Shown in pieces: positions 1 to 9,101 of a DNA stretch of 35,686 nt (position 1 is its first letter; each line of letters begins with the position of its first letter). Position numbers and translations under genes: made by a program. The DNA is from CANHEE01 sp043777755 (GTDB lineage: Bacteria; Bacteroidota; Bacteroidia; Chitinophagales; Saprospiraceae): NCBI GenBank assembly GCA_043777755.1, contig JAYWHK010000028.1, forward strand, positions 1 to 35,686, read 5' to 3'. Below the pieces are notes generated by a model. The model was given only the letters and a program-made list of their open reading frames with translations, was not told the DNA's origin and searched no databases.

Positions 1-641
1 ATATTTTCCCAACTTAGATGACATGCAATGTGATATATTGCAGACATGTGAGGCTTGCTTGTAATCATTATTACAAGCACACTTGCCCGACTCTCTCTCT
101 GTAGTGTGAGAACATTGCATGTGGATGCGGGAACATTGCTCAACTCTCCCAACTTGATACTAAAATTATCTACATTTTAACATGTATATATGGGAAGTTG
201 TTCAAGGAAAAAGTTGTCTCTGTCTATAAAGAATTTCTTACCAGGATAGAAATAACCAAAGGATATCTCATTCATTGTTCTTTCTGATTTTCTATAGCAC
301 ATGAGAAATGATAAAAAATCTCTGGATCCAAAATCTTCCTATTGAAACATGTTCATGAGACATGAAAATTGATGTTTACACAACATTGACAAATGATGTC
401 AACACATAAAATGAACACAAAATTATGACTCAAAACATTGAGTTATGACATTGATATATGGCAATCACAACAGCACATAATGTTGATATGTCACCTTAAC
501 CCTATCTACATGCCTGACACTCAAACAGTTTGAAAAAAGTTCTCAATCTTAAAGTGCCTTGCAAACCTTAATGCAAAAATAGAGCAGCTGCAATATACCA
601 TGCAAAAGTTCCATTTGTTAAACCAAGTATATGTCTGCCTT
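1..641. other. Gene-free eukaryote-like flank
   Basis: I see no gene in this stretch. It lies downstream (3' side) of the diatom-like gene on the minus strand. Short words recur loosely, such as aacattg, gacatg and ttgatat, and there is a CT-rich run near position 92, but no tRNA, bacterial promoter or terminator is apparent. The texture differs from the bacterial intergenic DNA further right, which is dominated by A/T runs and clean hairpins. It probably holds the 3' untranslated region and spacer of the eukaryotic gene, which is an inference from position. Confidence 0.5.
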
Positions 642-2474
642 TCAGTCTACCACAAGGGATGGCTGCTTTTTGGTTGGCACAAAAGGTTGTCCACGTCCTT
701 TGGATCGCAAGAACCAATCCTTGGTGATTCGTAATCTGGACTTTCGTGCTCGACCATTGGCTTCTGCAAAGGCTTTTTCTTGTTTCCGCAATTCCTGCTC
801 AGTGTACCCAAAGACACCAATAAGAAGTTCTCGACGTTCATGCCACTTCAATTGTTGACACCTATTGTCATTCCCAGTTGTGTCTGGTTTCTGCTTAAAG
901 AGTTCACGGTCATTTTCAAAATCATCAATACTTATGGACACCTCAGGGCCATGATCCCAACCCAGAGATACTGGTAAGCAATCACTACAGGATGGGTTGT
1001 CTCCCACAACTAAGTTGTATTCCCGAAACTTCACTGTGCTAAAGGATACATGGGATGATGCAGACAAAGTGCTAGATTGTTTGGCAATACTCTTGACACA
1101 CACCTTTGTTGTTGCAACATCAACTGGCTCAGGAGGGGTAATCTGTGGATGGACTTCAATGGCATCATGAGTGTTTTTGATTTGGGATTTGCGCCATTGG
1201 CGACGTTTCTTTCTTTTGTCTTGATCCTTACTGGCCATCATTTTGGAGTTGTCTGCAAGGGATGGTGTGATGGAAGATTCATCATTCAAAGCTCCACCCA
1301 TGGCAGTCAAGGACCTTATGGAGTTGGATAGGTGATCTGAAAGTGAGGCACGAGCGGATAATGCTTTGGGTGCCTCATTTTTCAATTGATTCAAGGGTAC
1401 ACTACCAGTGGAAAAATTTTGATTGTTTCCCTGGTGCATGGATCTGTTGTGATTGTCTTTTGTCATGTGTAGTGAGTGTTCCTGGTTGTTGTTGGCTGGG
1501 GGCACTTGATGTTGTTGTTGTTGTTTTCTTTGTTTTTCTTGCTCCTTTCTTGCCATCATTTTGGTATTGTCTGCCATGGATGGTGTGATGGATGATTCAT
1601 CATTCAAGCCACCAGTAATGGTAGATAGTGACTTGATGGAGAGTGATGTGTGATCTGATAGAGTTGGTTGATTGGCTGATGCTTTAAGATATTTCTTGGA
1701 AGAATGTTTTCTAGGTATTGAGGGTTCCTTTTGCAGTGTCAGTGTGCCATTGAGTTGTTTGACACATTGTCCTTCCTCTGGATTTGTAATGGCAGCCTTG
1801 GTCCTATGATCTCCAAGTGATGTAGATGCAAATGTAGACACTTTTGTACAGGTAGCTGTTTGTGCCATGATTTCCTCTCTGAATTGGGTAGTTGTTGCTG
1901 GCAATGTGTGCAATGGGACTGAAGGTGATGATGTGGTGGATGGTCTATCTAATGTCTGTATTGTGGACTCTTTCATGAGTGTTTGATTGGATCCCAGTGA
2001 CTTGGTTGTTCCTGAGCTCGTGTTTGAAATGTTCATTGACGTTGTTGAAGTTGTAATGCCTGGATGATTGGTAGAAATGGGTGCGTCTTGGAGCTGTAAC
2101 AAGCGACTTGTTCGGCCATTTCGATGTTCTTTGTGGGACAATTTATGTCGTTCACTTTTCTTCTTTTTTTTGTTTGTGGTTTCTTGTTCCAACTGATTGA
2201 ATCCTGGTAATTTCTTCTTCATCTTTTTCTTGTCGTGCGGTTGGTCTATTTGTTTGAGATTCTTGTCCGACCCATGATCATGATGGCCACGGTGATTGTG
2301 GTTGTCACAATCGTTCTCGTTGTCCGTATCATTGCCACGTCCAAGGGTCGCAAAAGTGATAACGGACCGTTGTTCTTCGGGAACTTCTTCTTGTAGGAGA
2401 GACCCACTGACCAGGCTGAGAAAGGCATCGAGAGATGTTCGTTGGGATCGTGGAGCGGCCTGCATTACTGTCAT
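642..2474 (-). CDS. Diatom-like low-complexity protein, function unknown
   Basis: A 610-residue intron-free frame, closed by TGA and preceded in frame by TAA 15 nt before the ATG. Residues 50-430 are low complexity: a His/Asp run near 52-69, Lys-rich blocks at 82-88 and 102-107, Ser/Thr-rich stretches and a Gln run near 318-322. No signal peptide or membrane span is visible. Residues 476-524 (VSFSTVKFREY, then GDNPS, SLGWDH and a SIDDFE segment) followed by the basic segment 543-580 (RRELLIGVFGYTEQEL, then R/K-rich) resemble, from memory, a large family of uncharacterised diatom proteins with a REY..LGDNPS..GPPL.LGW core and a basic RRE...GY helix region. That resemblance, the composition and the GC shift mark it as eukaryotic and foreign to the bacterial genes to the right. 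Function is unknown. The assignment rests on pattern memory and not on a search. Confidence 0.65.
   Translation of the reverse strand: MTVMQAAPRSQRTSLDAFLSLVSGSLLQEEVPEEQRSVITFATLGRGNDTDNENDCDNHNHRGHHDHGSDKNLKQIDQPHDKKKMKKKLPGFNQLEQETTNKKKKKSERHKLSHKEHRNGRTSRLLQLQDAPISTNHPGITTSTTSMNISNTSSGTTKSLGSNQTLMKESTIQTLDRPSTTSSPSVPLHTLPATTTQFREEIMAQTATCTKVSTFASTSLGDHRTKAAITNPEEGQCVKQLNGTLTLQKEPSIPRKHSSKKYLKASANQPTLSDHTSLSIKSLSTITGGLNDESSITPSMADNTKMMARKEQEKQRKQQQQHQVPPANNNQEHSLHMTKDNHNRSMHQGNNQNFSTGSVPLNQLKNEAPKALSARASLSDHLSNSIRSLTAMGGALNDESSITPSLADNSKMMASKDQDKRKKRRQWRKSQIKNTHDAIEVHPQITPPEPVDVATTKVCVKSIAKQSSTLSASSHVSFSTVKFREYNLVVGDNPSCSDCLPVSLGWDHGPEVSISIDDFENDRELFKQKPDTTGNDNRCQQLKWHERRELLIGVFGYTEQELRKQEKAFAEANGRARKSRLRITKDWFLRSKGRGQPFVPTKKQPSLVVD
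1209..1679 (-). repeat. Internal duplicated module in the diatom-like gene
   Basis: Residues 266-318 (positions 1521-1679) and 372-422 (1209-1361) are two copies of one module. Shared pattern: LSDH, then SIxSL, then G(G/A)LNDESSITPS, ADN(T/S)KMMA, then a Lys/Arg-rich tail. The DNA copies (roughly 1236-1350 and 1555-1668) are also clearly alike, so the duplication is fairly recent or constrained. Confidence 0.85.
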
Positions 2475-2508
2475 GCGATTGATTACTGATTATTGATTTA
2501 ATATTTGG
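2475..2508. other. Junction between eukaryote-like and bacterial DNA
   Basis: Composition and coding style change here. To the left is the diatom-like frame. To the right is a 7-bp microsatellite and a typical Bacteroidota VWA gene. The intervening bases are simple ATT/GATT-type sequence. No transposase, target-site duplication or integrase site is visible. This could be a chimeric assembly joint or, less likely, a natural insertion. Confidence 0.65.
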
Positions 2509-2536
2509 TTATTAATTATTAATTATTAATTATTAA
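2509..2536. repeat. Heptamer microsatellite (TTATTAA)4
   Basis: Four exact copies of TTATTAA run directly into the stop codon of the VWA gene (2537-2539). The low complexity makes this a place where an assembler or a replication slip could join unrelated sequences. Confidence 0.95.
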
Positions 2537-3640
2537 TTACCTACCTCTACGCATTTTATTATTTTTATAATCTTGAAAAATAAAATCACCTAAACCTGTT
2601 AAGCCAGAGTAAAATGCTTTTCCGTTGTTTGCTTCTGTGAACTGATCTACAAATTGCATCAAATACGGATCTCGGGCAATCATAAAAGTAGTAATTGGAA
2701 TGTCTAATTTACGGCATTTTGTAGCCAAACCAAGCGTACGATTCACGATTGACTTGTCCAAACCAAAGCTGTTTTTAAAATATTTATTTCCTTTTTTGAT
2801 ACACGTTGGTTTTCCATCGGTAATCATAAAAATTTGCTTGTTTGGATTGCGTCTTTTCCTTAAAATATTCATTGCCAATTCCAAACCAGCTACGGTATTC
2901 GTATGATAAGGACCAACTTCAAGGTAAGGCAAATCCTTGATTTCTACTGACCAAGCGTCGTTTCCAAAAACAATAATATCCAAAGTATCTTTTGGGTAAC
3001 GTGTTGTAATCAGTTCAGAAAGAGCCATAGCCACTTTTTTGGCAGGTGTAATTCTATCTTCTCCATACAAAATCATAGAGTGTGAAATGTCAATCATCAA
3101 TACGGTACTCATTTGAGCTTGATGATACGTTTCGTATACTTCGAGGTCTTCATTCGTGAGTTTGAATTCTTCCAAACCATGATTGATGTGCGCATTTTTG
3201 ATGGAATTGGTGATTGCTAAGTTTTCGAGTGCATCACCAAACTCGTAAGGACGAACATCAGCGGTGAACTCATCGCCAGCACCGCCATATTTGGTAGAGT
3301 GCTTTCCAATTCTCCCTTTTTTTAATGTGCCAAAAATATCATCTAAAGCACTTTTTCTCAGAGCCAATTCCATTTTTGCAGAGGGAACAACATTCGGATT
3401 TCGAGGACTTTCTTGTTCGAGAAAACCTTTATCGCTCAAATCTTGAATAAAATCAGCGATGCCATATTTATCATTTGTAATATTGTACTGCTTGTCCAAA
3501 TCTGTCAGCCAACTAAATGCTTGAGCAACATTGCCAGAAGTCATGAGCAGCAATTGTCTAAAAATATCAAACAATGTATCAAAATCGCTTCGTCCGCCAT
3601 TCGGGTCAGGTACAAATTCACTAAATCTCCATCCTATCAT
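2537..3640 (-). CDS. von Willebrand factor A domain protein
   Basis: 367 residues. The C-terminal half (about 178-350) is a VWA domain with a full metal-ion-dependent adhesion site: DISHS at 184-188, a Thr at 247 or 249, and ITDG at 273-276. No signal peptide or membrane span is visible, so it is probably cytoplasmic. The N-terminal half (about 17-65) looks helical. Proteins of this type usually work with a MoxR/magnesium-chelatase-like AAA+ ATPase as a metal-dependent chaperone pair. That partner is not visible here, and the adjoining DNA is the foreign flank. The ATG at 3640 lies about 20 nt after the expected start of transcription from the promoter at 3666-3696, which supports this start. 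The gene is complete at its C-terminus. Confidence 0.85.
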   Translation of the reverse strand: MIGWRFSEFVPDPNGGRSDFDTLFDIFRQLLLMTSGNVAQAFSWLTDLDKQYNITNDKYGIADFIQDLSDKGFLEQESPRNPNVVPSAKMELALRKSALDDIFGTLKKGRIGKHSTKYGGAGDEFTADVRPYEFGDALENLAITNSIKNAHINHGLEEFKLTNEDLEVYETYHQAQMSTVLMIDISHSMILYGEDRITPAKKVAMALSELITTRYPKDTLDIIVFGNDAWSVEIKDLPYLEVGPYHTNTVAGLELAMNILRKRRNPNKQIFMITDGKPTCIKKGNKYFKNSFGLDKSIVNRTLGLATKCRKLDIPITTFMIARDPYLMQFVDQFTEANNGKAFYSGLTGLGDFIFQDYKNNKMRRGR

Positions 3641-3665
3641 AATACTTACGGTTGTCTTTAATTAT

Positions 3666-3696
3666 CAAAGTTAAGTTGAATTTTAGATATGTACAA
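3666..3696 (-). promoter_or_regulatory. Bacteroidota-type promoter of the VWA gene
   Basis: On the minus strand a TTG -33 element (3694-3696) and a perfect TAnnTTTG -7 box, TAACTTTG (3666-3673), are 20 nt apart. This fits the Bacteroidota sigma-ABfr consensus and puts the transcript start about 20 nt before the ATG. Confidence 0.6.
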
Positions 3697-3735
3697 TTTT
3701 TTTTACTAATTTGTTCAAAATTAGATGAAAATAAA

Positions 3736-3773
3736 AAACCACAATTTATTGTCAAGGCAATAAATTGTGGTTT
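3736..3773 (-). terminator. Rho-independent terminator after the lipoprotein gene
   Basis: A 16-bp perfect stem (3736-3751 with 3758-3773) with a 6-nt loop is followed on the minus strand by a T-rich tract. It lies 24 nt after the lipoprotein stop and separates that gene from the VWA promoter. Confidence 0.85.
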
Positions 3774-3796
3774 GGAAAACAATTTTTTATAAAAAA

Positions 3797-4246
3797 TTAT
3801 TGTTTTGTATAAGTAGAAACAACTGTAATACTAATACCGAAAGCAGTTTCTTTTATTTCTGTTTTCAAAGAAGTATCTGTCAATTCTATAATTGTTTCAG
3901 CCGATACTTCTTTTGAGGAAGTTTCTGTTGTTGTAAGTGTTTTGCCTTCATTACTGAGTGCCCAAGTACCAAAGGTTACTGTTTGAGGATCAGTAGATTT
4001 GCATTTTGTAGCACCTTCGTCACCAGTCCAGTTACCATCAGCTTTAAACGTTTCGGTATTATCCTTTTCACAAGCACTAAGGCTTGCAAGCTGATCTACA
4101 CCATTGAAAGAGATGGCTGTCAATTTCCATTTTTTGTCTTGTAATAAATCTTTATTTGTTTCTAAAGGGTCTTTTTTACAACTTGTGAAAGTTGTTACTG
4201 CCAAAAAAGAGCAAAAACAAGCCAATGCGAAAATAATTTTCTTCAT
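3797..4246 (-). CDS. Lipocalin-like lipoprotein
   Basis: 149 residues. The N-terminus is a type II signal peptide: MKK, a hydrophobic core at 5-20, and the lipobox TSC with the lipidated Cys at 23, followed by KKD. The rest is a single compact domain rich in beta-strand patterns: a KKWKLTAI start, a DGNW turn, FGTWALSNEGKTL in the middle and a final beta-hairpin. This matches the small lipocalin-like lipoproteins common in Bacteroidota. Four Cys remain after the lipid Cys or nearby, so a disulfide is possible. The natural ligand is unknown. A terminator follows, and a -7-like box (4290-4297) suggests it is transcribed alone. Name confidence is moderate; lipoprotein status is strong. Confidence 0.75.
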   Translation of the reverse strand: MKKIIFALACFCSFLAVTTFTSCKKDPLETNKDLLQDKKWKLTAISFNGVDQLASLSACEKDNTETFKADGNWTGDEGATKCKSTDPQTVTFGTWALSNEGKTLTTTETSSKEVSAETIIELTDTSLKTEIKETAFGISITVVSTYTKQ

Positions 4247-4289
4247 TTTTTTTAATACGTTTGATTTTAAAAATTTAAATTTACTAACG

Positions 4290-4297
4290 CAAAATTA
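4290..4297 (-). promoter_or_regulatory. -7 box of the lipoprotein gene
   Basis: TAATTTTG on the minus strand matches TAnnTTTG, 43 nt before the ATG. No good TTTG -33 element is present at the right distance, so the assignment is tentative. Confidence 0.35.
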
Positions 4298-4355
4298 ATA
4301 CCATATATTTTAAAAAACTATAATATAATAAATTTTATTTATAAATTAACAGTTT

Positions 4356-5387
4356 TTATATACTTTTTCTATCAATTAAGAAAGAGAAGCTGTCCGTATT
4401 TTTTAGTGCAATACCTGTTCCTCTTACAACTGCACGAAGTGGATCTTCTGCAATATGTACTTTTAGTTTTGTTTTTAAAGCAATACGCTTATCCAAACCA
4501 CGTAAAAGCGCACCACCTCCTGTCAGATAAATACCACGAGAGTAAATATCCGAAGCCAATTCTGGTGGCGTTGTTTCCAATGCACGGACTACGGCTTCTT
4601 CAATTTTTGATATAGATTTGTCTAAAGCGTGTGCTGTTTCTTGATAAGTTACAGTGATTTGTTTTGGAATACCTGTCATCAAGTCACGACCACTTACGGT
4701 AAAGTCGGCAGGTGGATTCTCCAATACTGGCAATGCTGCACCAACATGGATTTTGATTTGCTCCGCAGTACGTTCTCCAATCAGGATATTATGCTGACGT
4801 TTTACATAATTTACAATATCATTGGTCAATTCATCACCAGCGATACGGATAGATTGGTCGGTGACAATACCAGAAAGTGCAATGACGGCAATTTCTGTTG
4901 TACCACCTCCAATATCAATAATCATATTGCCATCAGGTTCTTGTACGTCGAGTCCTATTCCCAAGGCAGCAGCCATTGGTTCGTGTATCAAAAACGTTTC
5001 TTTTGAATCCACTTTGTCAGCAGAGTCAAAAACGGCACGTTTTTCAACTTCTGTAATACCAGAAGGAATACAAATAACAATTTTGAGGTGTGTAAAAAAA
5101 CGGCGGCGGCGACCAATCATATTGATCATGCCTTCTATCATACTTTCTGCGGCTGTAAAATCAGCGATAACGCCATCTTTCAAAGGGCGTACTGTAACAA
5201 TATTTTGGTGTGTTTTTTCGTGCATTTGCATAGCACGATTTCCCACAGCGATAGTGTTACCTGTCTTTCTGTCAATAGCGACAATAGAAGGTTCATCTAC
5301 CACAACTTGGTCATCCATGATGATTAGTGTGTTAGCTGTACCCAAGTCAATGGCGAGTTCTTGACGAAAAAAATTAAAAAACTTCAT
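4356..5387 (-). CDS. mreB: Rod shape-determining protein MreB
   Basis: 343 residues, the usual MreB length. It is the bacterial actin that forms membrane-bound filaments and guides lateral cell-wall synthesis. Actin-fold nucleotide motifs are all present: phosphate 1 AIDLGTANT (12-20), the catalytic Glu in HEPMAAALG (Glu136), phosphate 2 IDIGGGTTE (157-165) and the adenosine motif LTGGGALLRG (288-297). The first residues, MKFFNFF, form the amphipathic, membrane-binding type of N-terminus. In most bacteria mreC and mreD follow mreB directly. Here the next gene downstream is an unrelated lipoprotein, and no mreC-like sequence is in the window. The identification is secure. Confidence 0.97.
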   Translation of the reverse strand: MKFFNFFRQELAIDLGTANTLIIMDDQVVVDEPSIVAIDRKTGNTIAVGNRAMQMHEKTHQNIVTVRPLKDGVIADFTAAESMIEGMINMIGRRRRFFTHLKIVICIPSGITEVEKRAVFDSADKVDSKETFLIHEPMAAALGIGLDVQEPDGNMIIDIGGGTTEIAVIALSGIVTDQSIRIAGDELTNDIVNYVKRQHNILIGERTAEQIKIHVGAALPVLENPPADFTVSGRDLMTGIPKQITVTYQETAHALDKSISKIEEAVVRALETTPPELASDIYSRGIYLTGGGALLRGLDKRIALKTKLKVHIAEDPLRAVVRGTGIALKNTDSFSFLIDRKSI

Positions 5388-5691
5388 ATTGCGTGTACTT
5401 ATGGAAATGCGAAAAATATAGCTTTATCATAGTTTTTTAAATTAAAACTTATACTGCTAAATTTGAATCGGTTTCTGTTTTCTCAAATAATTTCTAATAT
5501 TAACACAAAGAAACACTTTTTATATGAAATAGAAAAAAAACTTTTGATTTTTTATCAAAATTTATTGAAAATAGGTCATTAGACGTACTAAATATGATTG
5601 GAACTTGAATTTCAATGCTTTTCTGAGCATTTGTTGTTAAATTAATTTATGTTATTTTTCAATTGCTTAAAAAAAAGATATAAATAATTTT
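5388..5691. other. AT-rich spacer between mreB and the EEP gene
   Basis: This spacer holds no gene. It probably contains the mreB promoter, but I find no clean TAnnTTTG box. It also contains the short terminator hairpin listed at 5534-5560 and a weak 6-bp hairpin near 5614-5630. Confidence 0.5.
5534..5560 (-). terminator. Probable terminator for the EEP gene
   Basis: A 7-bp stem, ATTTTGAT-type (5542-5548 with 5554-5560), is followed on the minus strand by eight T. It lies about 130 nt after the stop of the upstream gene. The stem is short and all-AT except for one pair, so it is a weak candidate. Confidence 0.4.
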
Positions 5692-6738
5692 TTATTTTAT
5701 TGCGACCTCAGCGGTGACAGGATAATGGTCTGAAAAATCAACACTTCTATTAACATCAGCATCAATTATTTTCATTTTTGGATTGGTCAAAATATAATCA
5801 ATTCGTAGAAAAGGAATTGCTCCTCCATAAGTAGAACCTCGTCCAAAACCTCTTGTTTCCCAAGAATCTTTTAGCCCTTCTGCGAGTATATTGTAGGTAT
5901 AAGTTTGTGGCGTGTCATTAAAATCGCCACAAACGATTACTGGATAAGGAGATGTTTTGATGTGTGCTTTCAGACGAATGGTTTGTTTTTCACGAACCAC
6001 ATAAGCCCGTTTCACATCAGCCAATACATTTCGAGTGGTTTTGGCAGATTCTTTGTCCAATTCTTTGTTTTTTATCAAATCGCTTGTTCTTACAGATACA
6101 TTATTGGATTGTAAGTGCGCTGTATAGATGCGAATCGTTGTGCCGTTTATATCCAAATCAGCAAATAAAACGTCGTTGTTGCCTGTATTGAAATTCAAAA
6201 AACCAGTGTTCAAAACAGGGAATTTAGATAAAATCACAATGGCTATTTTGTCAGGATGCGCAACGTAATAATTTTCCAAATAAGCATATTTTTGAAGTTC
6301 TGCTTTCAAAGCTGCATCTGTTTCTACAAATTCTTGCAAACAAATAATGTCTGCTTTTTCTTTTTCAAAAAAATCATTAATACTTTGAGCGTATTGTTTG
6401 GCGTTCTTTTTTTCTTTTCCATGAGAAAAAGCATTGGTGTTGTAAGTCAAGATTTTGATATTTTGCTTGCCTTTGTCACCATCAAAAATAGATATTCCAA
6501 CGAATTTTCCAATGTTTGACCAACCAAAAAGCAATGTTGCCAACGAGTATAAAAAAAATCGCTTTCTTTGCCAAGCCCAAAATAAAATAAAAACCAAGTT
6601 GAATATCAAAAACCAAGGATATGCCAATCCAAAAAAATAGAAAACCCATGTCGAACTTGGGCTGGTCGAAGCGGAAAGATAAGCCATCAATGTGAATGTT
6701 ATCACCAAAACATTGGCAAAAAGAAGAATTTTTGACAT
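5692..6738 (-). CDS. Membrane-anchored endonuclease/exonuclease/phosphatase family protein
   Basis: 348 residues. Three hydrophobic segments (about 5-22, 32-54 and 61-80) anchor it in the inner membrane. The remainder is a complete EEP (DNase I-like) domain with the family motifs in order: LTYNTN (97-102), LQEF with the metal-binding Glu136, His208 in the AHLQ segment, GDFNDTP (271-277, Asp272 and Asn274), RIDYIL (312-317) and SDHYP (336-340, the catalytic Asp-His pair). It should be an active Mg-dependent phosphodiesterase. With this topology the domain is probably periplasmic, an inference. The family covers nucleases and lipid or sugar phosphatases, and the substrate cannot be read from sequence. 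A perfect -7 box at 6770-6777 supports the start and a separate transcript. Confidence 0.85.
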   Translation of the reverse strand: MSKILLFANVLVITFTLMAYLSASTSPSSTWVFYFFGLAYPWFLIFNLVFILFWAWQRKRFFLYSLATLLFGWSNIGKFVGISIFDGDKGKQNIKILTYNTNAFSHGKEKKNAKQYAQSINDFFEKEKADIICLQEFVETDAALKAELQKYAYLENYYVAHPDKIAIVILSKFPVLNTGFLNFNTGNNDVLFADLDINGTTIRIYTAHLQSNNVSVRTSDLIKNKELDKESAKTTRNVLADVKRAYVVREKQTIRLKAHIKTSPYPVIVCGDFNDTPQTYTYNILAEGLKDSWETRGFGRGSTYGGAIPFLRIDYILTNPKMKIIDADVNRSVDFSDHYPVTAEVAIK

Positions 6739-6769
6739 TAAGCTACTGGATTCGTATTTTAAAACTTTG

Positions 6770-6777
6770 CAAAGTTA
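6770..6777 (-). promoter_or_regulatory. -7 box of the EEP gene
   Basis: TAACTTTG on the minus strand, 31 nt before the ATG, is a perfect TAnnTTTG. No clear -33 TTTG is present. It sits in the short gap after the symporter stop. Confidence 0.45.
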
Positions 6778-6798
6778 CAAATATTTCTCAATTTTCCT

Positions 6799-8055
6799 CT
6801 ATGCTTCTTCTCGAAATGCCTCCAACATTTTTTCTCTATCAAACGCTTTTTCGTTGTTAGCAATCCAAATTGTTGCAACGCCATTTCCGATAAAGTTAGT
6901 GATAGAACGTGCTTCGGACATGAATCTGTCCACGCCTAATAGCAACGCCAAACCTTCAATTGGCACGACTTGAATCGCTTGAATCGTAGAAGCCAACACG
7001 ATAAAACCACTGCCCGTAACACCTGCCGCACCTTTTGATGTGACCATCAAAATACCAATAATGCTGGCGATTTGTTCCCAACTCAACTGCACGCCGTAGG
7101 CTTGTGTCAAGAAAATCGTTGCCATAGAAAGGTAAATCGTAGTGCCATCGAGATTAAAGGAATAACCTGCGGGAACGACTAATCCAACGACTGATTTTTC
7201 GCAGCCCATACGTTCTAATTTTTCCATCAAACCTGGCAAACCCGATTCGCTCGACGATGTTCCTAACACAATTAAAAGTTCTTCTTTGATATATTTTAAA
7301 AAATCCCAAATACGTATCTTATACATTCTCAGTATCATACCAAGGCAAAGGAAAATAAAAACCGCCATTGTCATATAAACAGAAAGCATTAGTTTTCCAA
7401 GAGAAAATAAAGCCGTCGTTCCGAATTTTCCAATCGTAAAAGCCATTCCGCCAAATGCACCGATTGGCGCAAGATACATGACATAATGCAAACCTTTAAA
7501 AACATATTTTGAGATTTTGCTCAAAGGGTCGAGGATCTTTTTTCGACTTTCCCAACGCCCTAAAATCATTCCCAATACCAGTGAAAAAACCAATACTTGC
7601 AAGGTTAAATTGTCCATGAAAAACTTTATCCAACTAAAACTACTTGCACTTTTGACATATTTTGAAACGTCTGCGCCAATCGCTTTTGTGGTGTCCACGC
7701 CTGCACCAGGCTGTATGATATAAGCTACTGCAATACCAATCAAAAGCGCAATTGTAGTCACGATTTCAAAGTAAAGCAAGGCTTTTCCACCTGTTTTTCC
7801 TACTTTTTTGAGGTCGCCCATGCCCGCAATGCCTATTGTAATCGTCAAGAAAATAATAGGATTGATAAATAATTTTACAATCGTAATAAAGGCATCGCCA
7901 AGTGTTTTCCAGTCCCAAAAGAACCAGCCATTTTTCCAATCAGGAAAAGATATTTTCAAATTAACTGCTTCTTTTGGAAAATATGCGCCAAAGAAAACGC
8001 CTAAGGTAATTGCTAAAAGTACCCAAAAGGTTAGATTTTGTATGATTTTTTTCAT
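6799..8055 (-). CDS. Dicarboxylate/amino acid:cation symporter, DctA-like
   Basis: 418 residues from the MKKIIQNL start. A start 42 nt further upstream would lie close to the hairpin at 8072-8124 and adds a non-family tail, so I reject it. The protein belongs to the DAACS (GltPh/DctA) family of trimeric inner-membrane elevator transporters. Visible motifs: serine-rich hairpin-1 GTSSSE (265-270), the NLDGT motif of TM7 (301-305), hairpin 2 around 338-355, and DRFMSEAR followed by TNFIGNG in TM8 (376-392). Ser-rich HP1 with NLDGT and FMSEAR resembles DctA more than glutamate carriers, so C4-dicarboxylates driven by H+ or Na+ are the best guess. Its upstream neighbour on the same strand is another carrier. 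Confidence 0.88.
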   Translation of the reverse strand: MKKIIQNLTFWVLLAITLGVFFGAYFPKEAVNLKISFPDWKNGWFFWDWKTLGDAFITIVKLFINPIIFLTITIGIAGMGDLKKVGKTGGKALLYFEIVTTIALLIGIAVAYIIQPGAGVDTTKAIGADVSKYVKSASSFSWIKFFMDNLTLQVLVFSLVLGMILGRWESRKKILDPLSKISKYVFKGLHYVMYLAPIGAFGGMAFTIGKFGTTALFSLGKLMLSVYMTMAVFIFLCLGMILRMYKIRIWDFLKYIKEELLIVLGTSSSESGLPGLMEKLERMGCEKSVVGLVVPAGYSFNLDGTTIYLSMATIFLTQAYGVQLSWEQIASIIGILMVTSKGAAGVTGSGFIVLASTIQAIQVVPIEGLALLLGVDRFMSEARSITNFIGNGVATIWIANNEKAFDREKMLEAFREEA

Positions 8056-8071
8056 TTTTTTTATGTTGTTA

Positions 8072-8124
8072 ATAAACCGCAAAGTCACAAAGGACACCTA
8101 ATCCTTTGTGACTTTGTGGTTTAT
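8072..8124 (-). repeat. Long stem-loop between the AEC and DctA-like genes
   Basis: A 23-bp arm (8072-8094) pairs with 8102-8124 across a 7-nt loop, with a single G-T wobble. The arm contains CAAAGTCACAAAGGA. It starts 1 nt after the AEC stop and ends 17 nt before the symporter ATG. It could end the AEC transcript, but no T-run follows directly. It may also be a copy of a dispersed Bacteroidota palindrome. Confidence 0.8.
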
Positions 8125-8125
8125 A

Positions 8126-9046
8126 TTAAATTTTATCTAATAAAAGTTGTACCATTCCCAATAATACCAAACTCAGTGGAATACTCATTGCTAATAGTTG
8201 TAGTATCAATTTTTCGTTCAGTCCTTTGCGGATTGCGATGATGCCAATAGTGTTCATTGAGCCGAGCATAGAGCCGAAAACGCTGATTTTTGCGCCCAAA
8301 TTATTTTGTTTGAAACAAACAAAATACAAGAAAAATATCAGTAATGGCGCAAGGATTAATTTGAATAAAAGTCCAAACATAAGCGGCGAAACATTGTTTT
8401 TTTCTATCCGAAAATTCATCTGAAAACCAATAGAAATCAAAGCGATACAGCTAAAAGGTGCGCCAATTTTTCCTAATATTTCTTCAAAAATTGGATTGTA
8501 TTTTATTTGTAAAAAATTGATTATCAATGCAATACAAAATGCAACGAATGGTAGAAAGGTAAATATATCTTTAAAAATTTGTCGCCAATCTACTTGTTGA
8601 TTTTCGCCCGTGGCGAACATAGAAACGGTAGCGATTCCAACGGTCGAACATACTAAAAATGTTCCACTTTGGCTCATCGCAATACCAATTTGCAAACCTT
8701 CGATGCCATACAATAATTCAAAAATCGGATACCCTACAAACGAAATGCTACTAATGCCAGCCACCACTATCAACGCTCCAACGGTACTTTTGTCCCAATC
8801 GTAATATCTTTTCAAAAAAGTAAAAAAACAATAAGAAGCCGCAAAAACTATCCAAGTGGAAAGTATGGGTAACATCGTATTGCTATTCCATTGTAACCCA
8901 ACGGCGTAACGCAAAGTTAGTGCTGGTAAAAATACATTGACAATCAAGCTATTCATCGTCGCTGCTGCATTATCAGGCAAAACCTTTGCTTTTTGCAACA
9001 AAAAACCTAATAAAAGGCAAGCGAAAAGAAAATATAAATTGGTCAT
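8126..9046 (-). CDS. AEC family permease (auxin efflux carrier-like)
   Basis: 306 residues, about ten hydrophobic segments spread over the whole length, with two five-helix halves separated by a hydrophilic stretch at about 148-160 (GENQQVDWRQ). The start (LLLGFLLQKAKVLPDNAA, then LNxFLPALTLR-like) and the second-half GAPFSCIALISIGFQ segment are typical of the Mem_trans/AEC family, which includes bacterial malate and other organic-acid carriers. Substrate is unknown. It precedes a DctA-like symporter, which suggests both handle organic acids, an inference from position only. A long hairpin separates the two genes. Confidence 0.82.
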   Translation of the reverse strand: MTNLYFLFACLLLGFLLQKAKVLPDNAAATMNSLIVNVFLPALTLRYAVGLQWNSNTMLPILSTWIVFAASYCFFTFLKRYYDWDKSTVGALIVVAGISSISFVGYPIFELLYGIEGLQIGIAMSQSGTFLVCSTVGIATVSMFATGENQQVDWRQIFKDIFTFLPFVAFCIALIINFLQIKYNPIFEEILGKIGAPFSCIALISIGFQMNFRIEKNNVSPLMFGLLFKLILAPLLIFFLYFVCFKQNNLGAKISVFGSMLGSMNTIGIIAIRKGLNEKLILQLLAMSIPLSLVLLGMVQLLLDKI

Positions 9047-9101
9047 TTAAAGCCTGCTGATGATGATGAATCTTAAATAACGCAATATTTTATAAAACAA
9101 A